Positions 1 through 8,000 of a stretch of DNA of 10,113 nucleotides are shown here, piece by piece (position 1 is the stretch's first letter; each line of letters opens with the position of its first letter). The position numbers and the translations under genes are program-made. This stretch comes from Desulfobacterales bacterium. Lineage in GTDB: Bacteria; Desulfobacterota; Desulfobacteria; Desulfobacterales; Desulfosalsimonadaceae. The DNA is taken from positions 1-10,113 of the forward strand of contig JAOZOL010000074.1 of assembly GCA_029933295.1 (NCBI GenBank), read 5' to 3'. The notes under the pieces were generated by a model. The model was not told the DNA's origin and made no database searches. It saw only the letters and a program-made list of their open reading frames with translations.

Positions 1-96
1 CGTAGATGCGCGGCGCCGAGCGCGCAGACGTACTTTTTGTACTTCAAGTGCTCGGTAACAAAGCAGATGCGGTGCCCTGTGAATGCTTACAAAATA
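1..96. repeat. Imperfect palindromic repeat after gspE, left end cut off by the window
   Basis: The segment folds as a long imperfect hairpin centred near position 36. GTAC at 30-33 pairs with GTAC at 39-42 around a TTTTT loop. CCGAGC at 16-21 pairs with GCTCGG at 50-55, and TGC at 7-9 with GCA at 63-65. The right arm seems to run to about 90, so the matching left arm should continue roughly 20 bases before position 1. The element is richer in GC than the operon and starts a few bases after the gspE stop. It resembles dispersed palindromic repeats I associate with Desulfobacterales genomes, which is memory and not a search. In the mRNA it could act as a 3' stabilising hairpin or a weak terminator, although I see no T tract behind the visible part. 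Confidence 0.7.
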
Positions 97-1845
97 TCAG
101 GTCTGGGTCACACGAAGTATTTCCGAAATGGTTGTCGTTCCATTTAATACTTTTTGAATGCCGTCATCGTAAAGCGATGTCATTCCCTGACGGTTTGCTT
201 CTTTTTTAATCTGGTGTGAATCATGGGTTTTTAAAATCATATTCTGCAATTCTTCATTTAACACCATAAATTCATAAATACCGATCCTGCCCTTATACCC
301 GCTATTAAAACATTTCGAACATCCTTTGGCGCGATAGATGGTCGGTGTATCAGATTGGCCGACCTTAAAGCCCAATCGCTCCAACGTCTCTTCATCCGGG
401 TTATACGCTTCCCTGCACTCCTTGCATAATACTCTGACAAGTCTTTGTGCAATCACGGCGATTACCGAAGAGGATATCAAAAAAGGTTCCACGCCGATAT
501 CCTTAAGCCGGGTAATGGCGCTTGCGGCATCATTGGTATGCAGGGTTGAAAAAACCAGATGGCCGGTAAGAGCTGATTGAACACCGATGTCCGCTGTTTC
601 CTGGTCCCGCATCTCTCCAATAAGGATAACGTCGGGGTCCTGCCTGACAATAGATCTCAAGCCTTTTGCAAAGGTAAGATCAATCTTTGAATTTACCTGA
701 ATCTGCCCGATTCCTTTTAACTGATACTCTACCGGATCTTCAATGGTAATGATATTGATGTCCGATGAATTGATTTTCGATAAAATCGAATAAAGAGTGG
801 TGGTTTTACCGCTGCCGGTGGGGCCGGTGACAAGTATAATCCCATGGGAGGAAGTAATTAACTGATTAAGAATTTCCAGATTTTCATTATTTAAACCAAG
901 ATCGGCCAATCTGAACAGGGTGTTTGATTTATTCAGCAGCCGTAAGACCAACCGCTCACCATGGGTGATCGGAATTGTCGAAACACGGATATCAATACTC
1001 TGATCTCCTATTTTAACCTCAAAACGACCGTCCTGGGGCAATCGTTTTTCAGCGATGTTCATTTTTGCCATGACTTTAATTCGTGAAATCAAAGAAGGCT
1101 GCATCCATTTCGGCGGCGTCAGAAGATCATATAAGACACCGTCCACACGATAACGAACCTTAAAACTATTCTGATATGGTTCGATATGAATATCGCTGGC
1201 ACCGCTTTTTACGGACTGGGATATAATATGATTCACCAGCTTGATAATCGGCGCGTCACTTGTATCATCTAAAAGATCTGAGGTTTCTTCGATTTCACTG
1301 ATAATATCATTAGCATTTTCTTCCATATCCTCCACGAGTTGTTGTGCGGTATCTCTGCTGCTGTCGTAGGCTGTATTAATTAATGAAAGGATTGAATCCC
1401 TGGTTGAAAGAACAAAATCAACATCATTCCATGCAAGTATTTTTAACACATCATCTAACGGCGGGAACAAAGAGGGGTCATTGATAACAATAAAAGCCTT
1501 TTCTTTGTCATTTTGTTGCAAAGCACTCTCATCAGCCATTTCTGTTTCCCCCTGTACTGATTGAGCGCTTTTAACAGGAACAATTAAATATTTTTTTAAA
1601 AATTGAATTGAAATATGCTGGGTGAAATCCGTATCAAACGTTTCGACAAAAAGTTTGGGCCGAAAAGGGATGTTATATAATTTGCTGTATGCTTCCAGAA
1701 GCTGAATTTCGGTGACAACCTGCTTTTTTATTAATATTTCAGCAAGAGTCGCGTTTTGTTCAAGACAGGCCTGCTGTGCTTCTTTGAAATCTTCTTCGGA
1801 AACATCAAAATCCTGATGTAAAATATGTAACAGGCTTTTATTCAT
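97..1845 (-). CDS. gspE: Type II secretion ATPase GspE
   Basis: This is the cytoplasmic hexameric ATPase that drives pseudopilus assembly, docking on the GspL cytoplasmic domain. The protein has 582 residues. An N-terminal MshEN/N1E-like region covers about 1-150 and is followed by a very acidic linker (about 170-197). The N2 domain starts near 198 (SGASDIHIEP around 214-223). Walker A GPTGSGKT is at 341-348, the Asp box ITIEDPVEY at 366-374, Walker B with DVILIGEMRD around 405-414, and the His box TGHLVFSTLHT around 427-437. Two CxxC pairs (C474/C477 and C509/C512) form the zinc-binding C-terminal module typical of GspE. All catalytic motifs are intact. The start at 1845 gives a normal family N-terminus, but no strong ribosome binding site precedes it. 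It is the last operon gene visible; no gspF follows before the palindromic repeat. The tetracysteine module and the neighbours favour GspE over PilB. Confidence 0.97.
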   Translation of the reverse strand: MNKSLLHILHQDFDVSEEDFKEAQQACLEQNATLAEILIKKQVVTEIQLLEAYSKLYNIPFRPKLFVETFDTDFTQHISIQFLKKYLIVPVKSAQSVQGETEMADESALQQNDKEKAFIVINDPSLFPPLDDVLKILAWNDVDFVLSTRDSILSLINTAYDSSRDTAQQLVEDMEENANDIISEIEETSDLLDDTSDAPIIKLVNHIISQSVKSGASDIHIEPYQNSFKVRYRVDGVLYDLLTPPKWMQPSLISRIKVMAKMNIAEKRLPQDGRFEVKIGDQSIDIRVSTIPITHGERLVLRLLNKSNTLFRLADLGLNNENLEILNQLITSSHGIILVTGPTGSGKTTTLYSILSKINSSDINIITIEDPVEYQLKGIGQIQVNSKIDLTFAKGLRSIVRQDPDVILIGEMRDQETADIGVQSALTGHLVFSTLHTNDAASAITRLKDIGVEPFLISSSVIAVIAQRLVRVLCKECREAYNPDEETLERLGFKVGQSDTPTIYRAKGCSKCFNSGYKGRIGIYEFMVLNEELQNMILKTHDSHQIKKEANRQGMTSLYDDGIQKVLNGTTTISEILRVTQT

Positions 1846-1923
1846 TTATTTTTATGGTTACTCTGCTTTTTTTATTTTAAAGTCTTCGGTCTTCAGCCTA
1901 TCCACCTAAACAGCTACAATCAC
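1846..1923 (-). other. gspD-gspE spacer with a short heptanucleotide repeat remnant
   Basis: This 78-base spacer is non-coding. On the plus strand, AGTCTTC (1881-1887) and GGTCTTC (1888-1894) are two near-identical 7-base units, followed by a divergent AGCCTAT. Read on the mRNA strand this is GAAGACC/GAAGACT-like. Next to gspE is an A-rich tract (TAAAATAAAAAAAGCAGAG) that contains the only weak GAG-like ribosome binding candidate, too far from the start for a normal site. I see no promoter or terminator here. Confidence 0.4.
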
Positions 1924-3990
1924 TCACTCACTCATAATTATATCAGATAACGGGAGACCTGGTTTTTCATTATAAAGTTTGATGTTGCCTTCCTCAAGTT
2001 TGTTCATCTGCTTTGATTTTCCATCAAACATGTCTTTGGCTTCTTCCGGGCCTTCCAGAACATGCGGGGTCAGAAATATATAGAGATTGGTTTCTTCTTT
2101 CGCCTTTCCCATGGATCTAAAAAGCCAACCGATAACCGGTATGCTCCCCAGACAGGGAACCCGGTAGTTAGTGGAAGAAAGGGCCTCGTCAATGAGCCCG
2201 CCGATGACCACTGTATTTTCATCGTTAACGATGACCGTCGTGTCCACGGTTCGTTTTAAAGTCGTAGGTTGAAACAGATCCGTGGTTGTCTCAAGCTTTG
2301 TCGCCTCAAGTCCGATTTCAAGACGAATTTGCCTGTCTTTGTTGATTTGAGGCGTTACTTCAAGGCTGATACCCACATCCTTGTATTCGTAGTTACTGTA
2401 ATTCGTATCTCCGCTGCTGGCCTTTGTCAGATAAGGAACATTTTTGCCCACGGTGATTTTTGCGGTTTCATTATCCGTTGTCAGAAGCTGAGGGGTTGAA
2501 AGGATATGAACATCCTTGTCTTTTTTATATGCATTAATCACCGCAGCAATATTGGGAAACACGACATTGCCCACTGTGATCGCTTCCCCGAAAACGCCCA
2601 CGGAAAATCCTGGTGGGAGCATAGACGGTTGACCCGCTGCCGCCATGGCGGAAGAAAGATAACCCGCGTCGCCTCCCATGGCGCCGCCGGAAAACCCGCT
2701 TCCCCAGACACCGTTTTTGTCCTGATAGCTGGCATTTCCCCCAACCATCCATTCTGTCCCAAGATTTAACGACCTGGCTTTGTTGATTTCCATGATTAAA
2801 CACTCAATATACATCATGGATCTCATGATATCTAATTTTTTGATAATATCCTTTAACACCTCATAATCATCTTTTTCAGCAACAATGATGAGACTGTTCG
2901 TGGCTTTATCCGCTGTTATTTTTACATCCTTTGAAACAACAGGGGCTACCTTCTTGCCCTTGGCCTTGTCCCCCTCTTTTGTGGGAAATTCCTGAAGCAC
3001 CTGTGCAAGTTCTTCGGCCTTGGCATTTTCCAGATAATACACATGTATTTTTTCCTTGCCCTTGGGCATCTCCTTATCCAGCATGGATATTAACTTTTTC
3101 ACCCGCTCGGTATCCGCTTCACTTGCCAGTAAAATAATGATGTTTGTGCGTTTGTCAGAGACCAGGGTAATGTCTTTCTTGCCTTTTTTACGTTGCTGCG
3201 CCTGTGCATTATAAACCGAATCAATGGTTTTTGCCATTTCATCTGCATCGGCATATTCAACGGGTATAATTGCAATCTGTTTACCTATGCCTGTCACATC
3301 AATGGCATCAATAATACGAATCAGTCGCTTGATATTTGAATACACATCCGTGATGATAATCATGTTAGTTGGCGCATATGCCAGTACGACACTGCTTTTT
3401 GAAACCAGCGGCGCACAAAGCTGTTTGATCTCATTGGGGTCTGCGTATTTTAAATGGATTAACTGGGTAACAATTTTATCGTTGGCAGAATCTGATTCTT
3501 TTTTCAAACGGGTTTCAATATTCATTGTCCGGGCATACGGTGCCGGAATGATTTTAGTTACTTCACCCGCATCGACTGTTGCATATCCATGAACATCAAG
3601 GACGGACTCGAAAACCGCATAGGCTTCTTCCACGGATATTTTGGTCGGAGAAATCACTGAAATATTCCCTTTTACCCGCCTGTCGATGATAAAATTTTTT
3701 CCGGTCAGTTCACTGATAAATTTTATAAACACATCAATATCCACATCATTAAAATCAATGGAAATAAATCTTTCTTCAGGCACACTTTCAGCAGCCGGAG
3801 GTGTAGATGTAGTAGATACGGCGGCGGCTGGTTGAGCGGTGGTGTGGGTGTCGGCGTGGATGGCAGGAGCATTTTCACCGGGAACCAATTTCTGATCAGA
3901 TTGCGCAAAAGATGCTGAAAAATTACCCGCAATAAGATTCACCAGACAAAAACATGAAATAACGATCAACCCTTTTTGATAAAATCTCAT
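1924..3990 (-). CDS. gspD: Type II secretion outer-membrane secretin GspD
   Basis: This protein forms the large outer-membrane channel through which folded substrates leave. It has 688 residues. Residues 1-29 are a Sec signal peptide (R2, K6, hydrophobic core, likely cleavage after SFA at 27-29). A Pro/Ala/Thr-rich linker covers about 40-72. The periplasmic domains are N0 (about 75-148), N1 (about 175-232), N2 (about 238-306) and N3 (about 314-387). The secretin barrel covers about 390-645, with a Gly/Ala-rich gate segment at 426-460 and the C-terminal signature VPCLGSIPVIGWLF at 611-624. Only about 45 residues follow the barrel, so a recognisable pilotin-binding S-domain is not evident. A GGAA lies about 7 bases before the ATG and is a plausible ribosome binding site. 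The gene follows gspC by 32 bases and is surely cotranscribed. Cys613 in the signature is unusual, since Leu or another aliphatic residue is common there. Confidence 0.97.
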   Translation of the reverse strand: MRFYQKGLIVISCFCLVNLIAGNFSASFAQSDQKLVPGENAPAIHADTHTTAQPAAAVSTTSTPPAAESVPEERFISIDFNDVDIDVFIKFISELTGKNFIIDRRVKGNISVISPTKISVEEAYAVFESVLDVHGYATVDAGEVTKIIPAPYARTMNIETRLKKESDSANDKIVTQLIHLKYADPNEIKQLCAPLVSKSSVVLAYAPTNMIIITDVYSNIKRLIRIIDAIDVTGIGKQIAIIPVEYADADEMAKTIDSVYNAQAQQRKKGKKDITLVSDKRTNIIILLASEADTERVKKLISMLDKEMPKGKEKIHVYYLENAKAEELAQVLQEFPTKEGDKAKGKKVAPVVSKDVKITADKATNSLIIVAEKDDYEVLKDIIKKLDIMRSMMYIECLIMEINKARSLNLGTEWMVGGNASYQDKNGVWGSGFSGGAMGGDAGYLSSAMAAAGQPSMLPPGFSVGVFGEAITVGNVVFPNIAAVINAYKKDKDVHILSTPQLLTTDNETAKITVGKNVPYLTKASSGDTNYSNYEYKDVGISLEVTPQINKDRQIRLEIGLEATKLETTTDLFQPTTLKRTVDTTVIVNDENTVVIGGLIDEALSSTNYRVPCLGSIPVIGWLFRSMGKAKEETNLYIFLTPHVLEGPEEAKDMFDGKSKQMNKLEEGNIKLYNEKPGLPLSDIIMSE

Positions 3991-4022
3991 ATTAACATTC
4001 CGATTTTTTGTTTTAAAAAAAA

Positions 4023-4925
4023 TTATTGAATTTGATACCCGATTGTTAATGGTTCACCATGTCGTTCAAGCTGAACTTCGACGGATGAAGATGATTTAAG
4101 ACTTTCATAAAATTTTAACGCATCATCAACTGACTGGATTTCATTGCCGTTCACGCCCTTAACGATATCCCCGTTTCTCAGGCCCATTTCTTTAAATATG
4201 GAATTGGCCCGGACATGGCTTAAAAGCAAACCGTCTGGTTTGCCGTCTTTAAAGTGCGGCCTTACCTTGACCTGGCTCATGAGCTGATTAATATTTTTTA
4301 ACGATTCATTGATTTTTTCACGGTCAATACTAACCGTTTCATTATAATCAGACCGCTCTCCCGGCCTGAACAGTTCCATTTTTTCCGAAAAAGGTGACGA
4401 ACGCTTCTTTTTATTCTTGTCTTCACCCATTAAAAGAATTTCATCTTTTCCATTTATGCTTAAAACCACCTTTTTTCTTAAAATCATCTTGATCTCGGCC
4501 TTCTGGATCGTATCGCCGGCCCTGTACAAACCCTGTTTGTGTTTTTTGATGTCTTCTATGACAGCATAGGCGTTATCCGTTCCCCCTGTAACCGTGCCTA
4601 ATAATTTAAGCTTCATGCTTGTCTGCTTTAACTTTTCCAGATCAGCATCGTCAAGCTGGTTATCCGATTTAGCCGCGTTTTCTTTTGTTTTAAACAAATC
4701 ACGATCTGTTATGGATTGATATGCCAGAATGCGTTTGTTTTTTATTTTTTGTCTTGGGTTTTTATTATTATGGGAATTTAAAACCGATTCGGTGGTTACT
4801 GAATCACCCGAAAGTGATGCAGAAAGCAACTTTGCGGAAACAATCCGATAAAACAGCTCCACGGAAAAAAACACAATGAGCGTAACTAAAATAATATTTA
4901 TTAAAAAAAATAAATTTTTTATCAT
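4023..4925 (-). CDS. gspC: Type II secretion inner-membrane clamp protein GspC
   Basis: GspC is a bitopic inner-membrane protein that links the GspL/GspM platform to the N0 domain of GspD and helps select substrates. The protein has 300 residues. A short cytoplasmic tail precedes one transmembrane helix (about 4-26). A low-complexity polar linker follows, then the homology region (about 70-168, starting with DRDLF and containing LKLLGTVTG at 107-115). A charged linker leads to a C-terminal PDZ domain (about 221-300) with the carboxylate-binding-type GLLLSHV at 232-238 and GLRNGDIVKGVNG at 248-260. HR plus PDZ is the classical GspC architecture; some species replace the PDZ with a coiled coil. 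The stop lies 32 bases before gspD. No convincing ribosome binding site precedes the ATG at 4925, but the region upstream is very AT-rich and may need none. Confidence 0.93.
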   Translation of the reverse strand: MIKNLFFLINIILVTLIVFFSVELFYRIVSAKLLSASLSGDSVTTESVLNSHNNKNPRQKIKNKRILAYQSITDRDLFKTKENAAKSDNQLDDADLEKLKQTSMKLKLLGTVTGGTDNAYAVIEDIKKHKQGLYRAGDTIQKAEIKMILRKKVVLSINGKDEILLMGEDKNKKKRSSPFSEKMELFRPGERSDYNETVSIDREKINESLKNINQLMSQVKVRPHFKDGKPDGLLLSHVRANSIFKEMGLRNGDIVKGVNGNEIQSVDDALKFYESLKSSSSVEVQLERHGEPLTIGYQIQ

Positions 4926-5002
4926 AACAAAAATTAATAAGAATTATATGATTTTAAAAACAGGCTATCCGTATCATATCTTAAAAAATGAGCAAACAGA
5001 AT
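4926..5002 (-). other. AT-rich gspN-gspC spacer
   Basis: This 77-base spacer is strongly AT-rich. It contains a TATAAT on the minus strand (4943-4948) without a -35 partner at a suitable distance. I see no hairpin with a T tract and no repeat. It is most simply an untranslated operon spacer. Confidence 0.4.
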
Positions 5003-5842
5003 TTATTTTAGTGAAAAATTCGGACCCTCCAATGTCCCTGAAATTCTAAAGGGGACCCCGCCCTTTTTCATCTTTTTGCTAAAGATACTCCCTATTTCTT
5101 TTATCAGCTCAGGGTGCGGCTTTAACGTACCGGAAATGCTAATACGACTTTTATTGATCGGGTGTGCTAAATTAATGAACCCCTTTGCATCTCCCGATAA
5201 CTGCCGGCCGTCTATTTTAAAGTGGTTAAGGGTTATTTTCCGTCTGATCATCTCAAATTTCGCGTCAATGGCTGTAAAGGACAACTGATCAATCCCAAAC
5301 AGAGAAGGGTTAAATTTTATACTGCTGTCAGAAATAGTTATTTCCGCATTCCCCTTATCGTTATTTGCTTTTTGATTGTTAAAAAAAATTTTCCCCCGGG
5401 CGGTACCGGTTATCTCATATGCGACAAACTCTTTCAGGCTTTGAATTTGACTGATTTGAATGTCTTTAAATGCCAAATTTAAATTCAGCTTCGATTCGGG
5501 CTTAAATGCAATATCCGCAATTCCTTCCAAATGGCCGTCATAAGCGAGTCCATTAATAAAAAAAGTTTTATTAATGGATAATAATGACAAATAGGCTGGT
5601 CTGATTTTCAATTGATCCGCACAAAGGATGGGCTTGTTTTGATTATATATTGCCGGTGATTTTAGTTTCAGACCGGGCGGGAAGCTCGGCATGGCCTGAT
5701 CGGTTGATATTTTATATCCCGGCAACAGACCGTTGATATGATGATTGATATATGATGTAAATGCTTTGCCGGGGAAAAGATAATAAAGAAAAAAAATCGT
5801 TACACAGACAATATATAAAATGTAGGAAAGCCATTTTTTCAT
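5003..5842 (-). CDS. gspN: GspN-type accessory protein of the type II secretion system (AsmA-like)
   Basis: The protein has 279 residues. One N-terminal transmembrane helix (about 5-24) is followed by a periplasmic domain rich in beta strands, with phrases such as LNLNLAFKDIQIS, ISDSSIKF and RISISGTL. These resemble AsmA-like or lipid-transfer-like repeats. It matches my memory of the GspN family found in deltaproteobacterial gsp operons, with a PGKAF segment after the membrane helix and a PPGLKLKSP segment at 55-63. That differs in length and sequence from the enterobacterial GspN. It lies 14 bases after gspM. The gspM stop TAG is part of an AGGA that may serve as its ribosome binding site, although the spacing of about 12 bases is long. 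The role in secretion is not established; it may help envelope insertion or stabilise the platform. Identification rests on context and fold pattern. Confidence 0.82.
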   Translation of the reverse strand: MKKWLSYILYIVCVTIFFLYYLFPGKAFTSYINHHINGLLPGYKISTDQAMPSFPPGLKLKSPAIYNQNKPILCADQLKIRPAYLSLLSINKTFFINGLAYDGHLEGIADIAFKPESKLNLNLAFKDIQISQIQSLKEFVAYEITGTARGKIFFNNQKANNDKGNAEITISDSSIKFNPSLFGIDQLSFTAIDAKFEMIRRKITLNHFKIDGRQLSGDAKGFINLAHPINKSRISISGTLKPHPELIKEIGSIFSKKMKKGGVPFRISGTLEGPNFSLK

Positions 5843-5856
5843 AAACGTGTTATATC

Positions 5857-6417
5857 CTATGATTCCATTGTTTCCACCTGAAGGACGGCACCAATTAACC
5901 CGCTCGACTTCTCGGTTTTCGTTATTGACAGACGCTTTACCATCAACATATTCTTTGATGTCTCCACCTTGAATAAATAGGATGTCAGGTCTTTCATGGT
6001 AATTTCGGTAAGTTTCATTTCCACTCGTGATATTTTCAGGCCAGAGCCTTCCGCTACAGTGGTGGAAGGCTTCATATAAGCGATATGAGCCTTTAACCCG
6101 GTCTCCCCCGCAAGACCGTCAAGAAATGAAAAAAGCGTGAATCCTGCGGTTCGATTTTCAAACCCCTGTTTTGATGATTCTGCTTTTTTTTGAATGGCAA
6201 GATACTCCGATCGAAGCGTTTTCATTTCAGAGAGTGTACTTTTTTTTGCCTCCAGTCTGTTTTGCAGTGCGTCCCGTTTTTCAATGACCGGCATAATGAT
6301 CAATTGAACAAGGATAAAAACAGATAAAAAAATAATCGCTGCTGAAACCGTAAGCTTTTCGCGTTTATTTAAGTTTAAATTCATATTAACCCATTTTGTC
6401 TGCATAAGGCTGCTCAT
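5857..6417 (-). CDS. gspM: Type II secretion inner-membrane platform protein GspM
   Basis: GspM is a small bitopic protein that binds and stabilises GspL and GspC at the inner membrane. The protein has 186 residues. A short cytoplasmic segment ending in NKREK (17-21) precedes one transmembrane helix (about 22-43). A periplasmic coiled-coil-like region (about 45-83) follows, then a small ferredoxin-like domain (about 90-184). The annotated start at 6417 overlaps the gspL stop as ATGA, which suggests translational coupling. Internal methionines at residues 5 and 12 are alternatives. Residue 12 would give an N-terminus (MNLNLNKREK) closer to the family norm, but none of the three has a clear ribosome binding site. 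Position directly after gspL and before gspN supports the call. Confidence 0.88.
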   Translation of the reverse strand: MSSLMQTKWVNMNLNLNKREKLTVSAAIIFLSVFILVQLIIMPVIEKRDALQNRLEAKKSTLSEMKTLRSEYLAIQKKAESSKQGFENRTAGFTLFSFLDGLAGETGLKAHIAYMKPSTTVAEGSGLKISRVEMKLTEITMKDLTSYLFKVETSKNMLMVKRLSITKTEKSSGLIGAVLQVETMES

Positions 6418-7886
6418 AAATCTATTTTAAGTTTAAACTGAATACGGTTTGATGTTTTTTCAAGGTTCGCTGAACTTATTGTAATATTTTTTATCGTCTT
6501 TGCACGCGCCAGTTTTACTTTAATTTCGTCAACAGAATTAAACGTATCCGTGTTTCCGGAAATAAGCAGATTCTTGTCCCCCCTGACAAACCGGGTAAAT
6601 TCCACATCAAGCTGTTTTGGAATCAGGGAACTGATATCATTTAAAATATCAATATTTAAGACTCCGTCCCCAAGCTCTCCTGTGAAAAGATTTTTCTTTT
6701 GCTCCTGTGCAAGCCGAACACGCATCTGCTGCAATGGATCAACGATTTTCGTGACATCAGGTAACGTTGCCTGAAAAATACCCGCAATCTGCTTGTTTAA
6801 TTGATTCACTTCCTTTTGAAGAAAATGAGCGTCAAACAAAACATTAAACATGGCAATAACAAATACAAAAGCTGCAGCTAATCCTGTTTTAATAAAGTCG
6901 TTTTTATATTCTTCCCAGTATTTTTTAGCAATTGACCGTTCGCCATAAAAATTTATGGTGCTGATTCCGAGAATTTCAACAACTGCAAGGCTTAACGTAT
7001 TGTTTAACAAAGCGTGATCAGGCTGGATATCGCTTGCAATCGTTAAATTTAAATTAACCTCGCTTAATATATCCGCCTGTTGTACGGGGACTCCCAGTAC
7101 ATTGTTAATAGCCTGTTGCAAATCGTCTTCAATCAAATCATTTCCGGATGTAACAACACCGGATATAAAAACAATTGCCGGCTCAAAATCAACAAGAAGC
7201 AGTGATTCAAAAGCCGTAAGGGTCTGGGCAAGCCTGTCAACCAGTTGTTTTTGTTTTAACATGGGATCAGATGATTTTGTGACAAAAGATCTTGCAAGAC
7301 GGACGTGGCCGGATAAAATCGCAAAAACCGTACAATAAATTCCGTCAATATCCACAAAAATAAAATCTTTATGCACATCTGAAAATCTGGAGAGGCAAAG
7401 CGCTGAGGGCAATCCTGACGGTGTTACAATGCTGGGAACAATATTATTTTCTTTTAAATCCGCCATGAGCGTTTCCAGCATGGCTGTATTTACCGCACCG
7501 ACAAAAACATCCGTGTACTCCGCCTGCCGGATCATCTGGAAGTCAACTTTCACATCCTCCATGGCATATGGTAATGTGGGTTCCAGCTCAAACGGAAGTA
7601 TCTGCCCGATTTTTTTCCGGTCCTTGAACGGAACCTGAAGATTGCGGTATGATATGAATTCCGAAGAGAGTGAAACAACGTATTCGCAACCTGAGAGATC
7701 CAGATCTTTCACCACATTTTTCAGGGCATCGACAATTCTGGTTCCTGATAAATCCTGCTCATTCTTAGAATCCACATAAGGAATATACCTATGTTCCTCG
7801 ATCTGGTTACCTTTGAGGCTGTTTTTAACTAACAGCCCGGATATACCGTTATGCCGGATATCAATTGCAAAAATTTTACCACTCAT
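6414..7886 (-). CDS. gspL: Type II secretion inner-membrane platform protein GspL (actin-like)
   Basis: GspL recruits the GspE ATPase to the membrane and pairs with GspM. The protein has 490 residues, longer than the roughly 400 of gammaproteobacterial GspL. The cytoplasmic actin-like (PilM/ASKHA-like) region covers about 1-325, with the opening phosphate-1-like KIFAIDI at 4-10, ILPFELEPTLPY at 96-107 and FVDIDG at 177-182. INFYGE at 311-316 precedes the membrane. One transmembrane helix lies at about 331-351, a coiled-coil segment at about 352-400, and a periplasmic ferredoxin-like domain at about 405-490. The stop overlaps the gspM start by four bases. The start at 7886 follows an AAGG about 15 bases upstream, a weak and distant ribosome site. 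A stable hairpin ends 20 bases before the ATG and may affect its translation. Confidence 0.92.
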   Translation of the reverse strand: MSGKIFAIDIRHNGISGLLVKNSLKGNQIEEHRYIPYVDSKNEQDLSGTRIVDALKNVVKDLDLSGCEYVVSLSSEFISYRNLQVPFKDRKKIGQILPFELEPTLPYAMEDVKVDFQMIRQAEYTDVFVGAVNTAMLETLMADLKENNIVPSIVTPSGLPSALCLSRFSDVHKDFIFVDIDGIYCTVFAILSGHVRLARSFVTKSSDPMLKQKQLVDRLAQTLTAFESLLLVDFEPAIVFISGVVTSGNDLIEDDLQQAINNVLGVPVQQADILSEVNLNLTIASDIQPDHALLNNTLSLAVVEILGISTINFYGERSIAKKYWEEYKNDFIKTGLAAAFVFVIAMFNVLFDAHFLQKEVNQLNKQIAGIFQATLPDVTKIVDPLQQMRVRLAQEQKKNLFTGELGDGVLNIDILNDISSLIPKQLDVEFTRFVRGDKNLLISGNTDTFNSVDEIKVKLARAKTIKNITISSANLEKTSNRIQFKLKIDL

Positions 7887-7906
7887 AAGAAATTATTTAA
7901 ACCTTT

Positions 7907-7974
7907 TCCGGCACTCAATTTGGCTTGCCTGATATATGCCAGCAGAACGATATCACTACAAATTGAGTGCCGGA
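7907..7974. repeat. 68-bp element with 16-bp perfect terminal inverted repeats
   Basis: TCCGGCACTCAATTTG at 7907-7922 is exactly complementary to CAAATTGAGTGCCGGA at 7959-7974, with 36 bases between. Inside, TGATAT (7930-7935) can pair with ATATCA (7950-7955), so the whole unit can form a two-tier hairpin in RNA or single-stranded DNA. The arms are more GC-rich than the surroundings. The form suits a small non-autonomous mobile or REP-like element. There is no second copy in this window. In the transcript the hairpin ends 20 bases before the gspL start. Confidence 0.7.
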
Positions 7975-8000
7975 TGATCGCACGGTTAGCGCTGTCAGAA

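Noticed and set aside
6..209. Short plus-strand ORF across the left repeat and the gspE 3' end
   Set aside because: It overlaps a certain gene and a palindromic repeat, has no ribosome site and no family likeness. All other plus-strand ORFs here are likewise shadows of the gsp genes.
1920..1934. Three CACT tetranucleotides over the gspD stop, a possible phase-variable tract
   Set aside because: Adding or removing a unit keeps the same ATG AGT GAG TGA ending, so slippage would not change the protein.
3940..3960. Lipobox-like VISC at residues 10-13 of GspD
   Set aside because: The hydrophobic stretch before the Cys is too short, the core continues well past it, and a normal signal peptidase I site follows at 27-29.
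4943..4948. Perfect TATAAT on the minus strand before gspC
   Set aside because: No TTGACA-like hexamer lies 16-18 bases upstream, it is not an extended -10, and the spacer is so AT-rich that a chance match is likely. The start would leave almost no leader.
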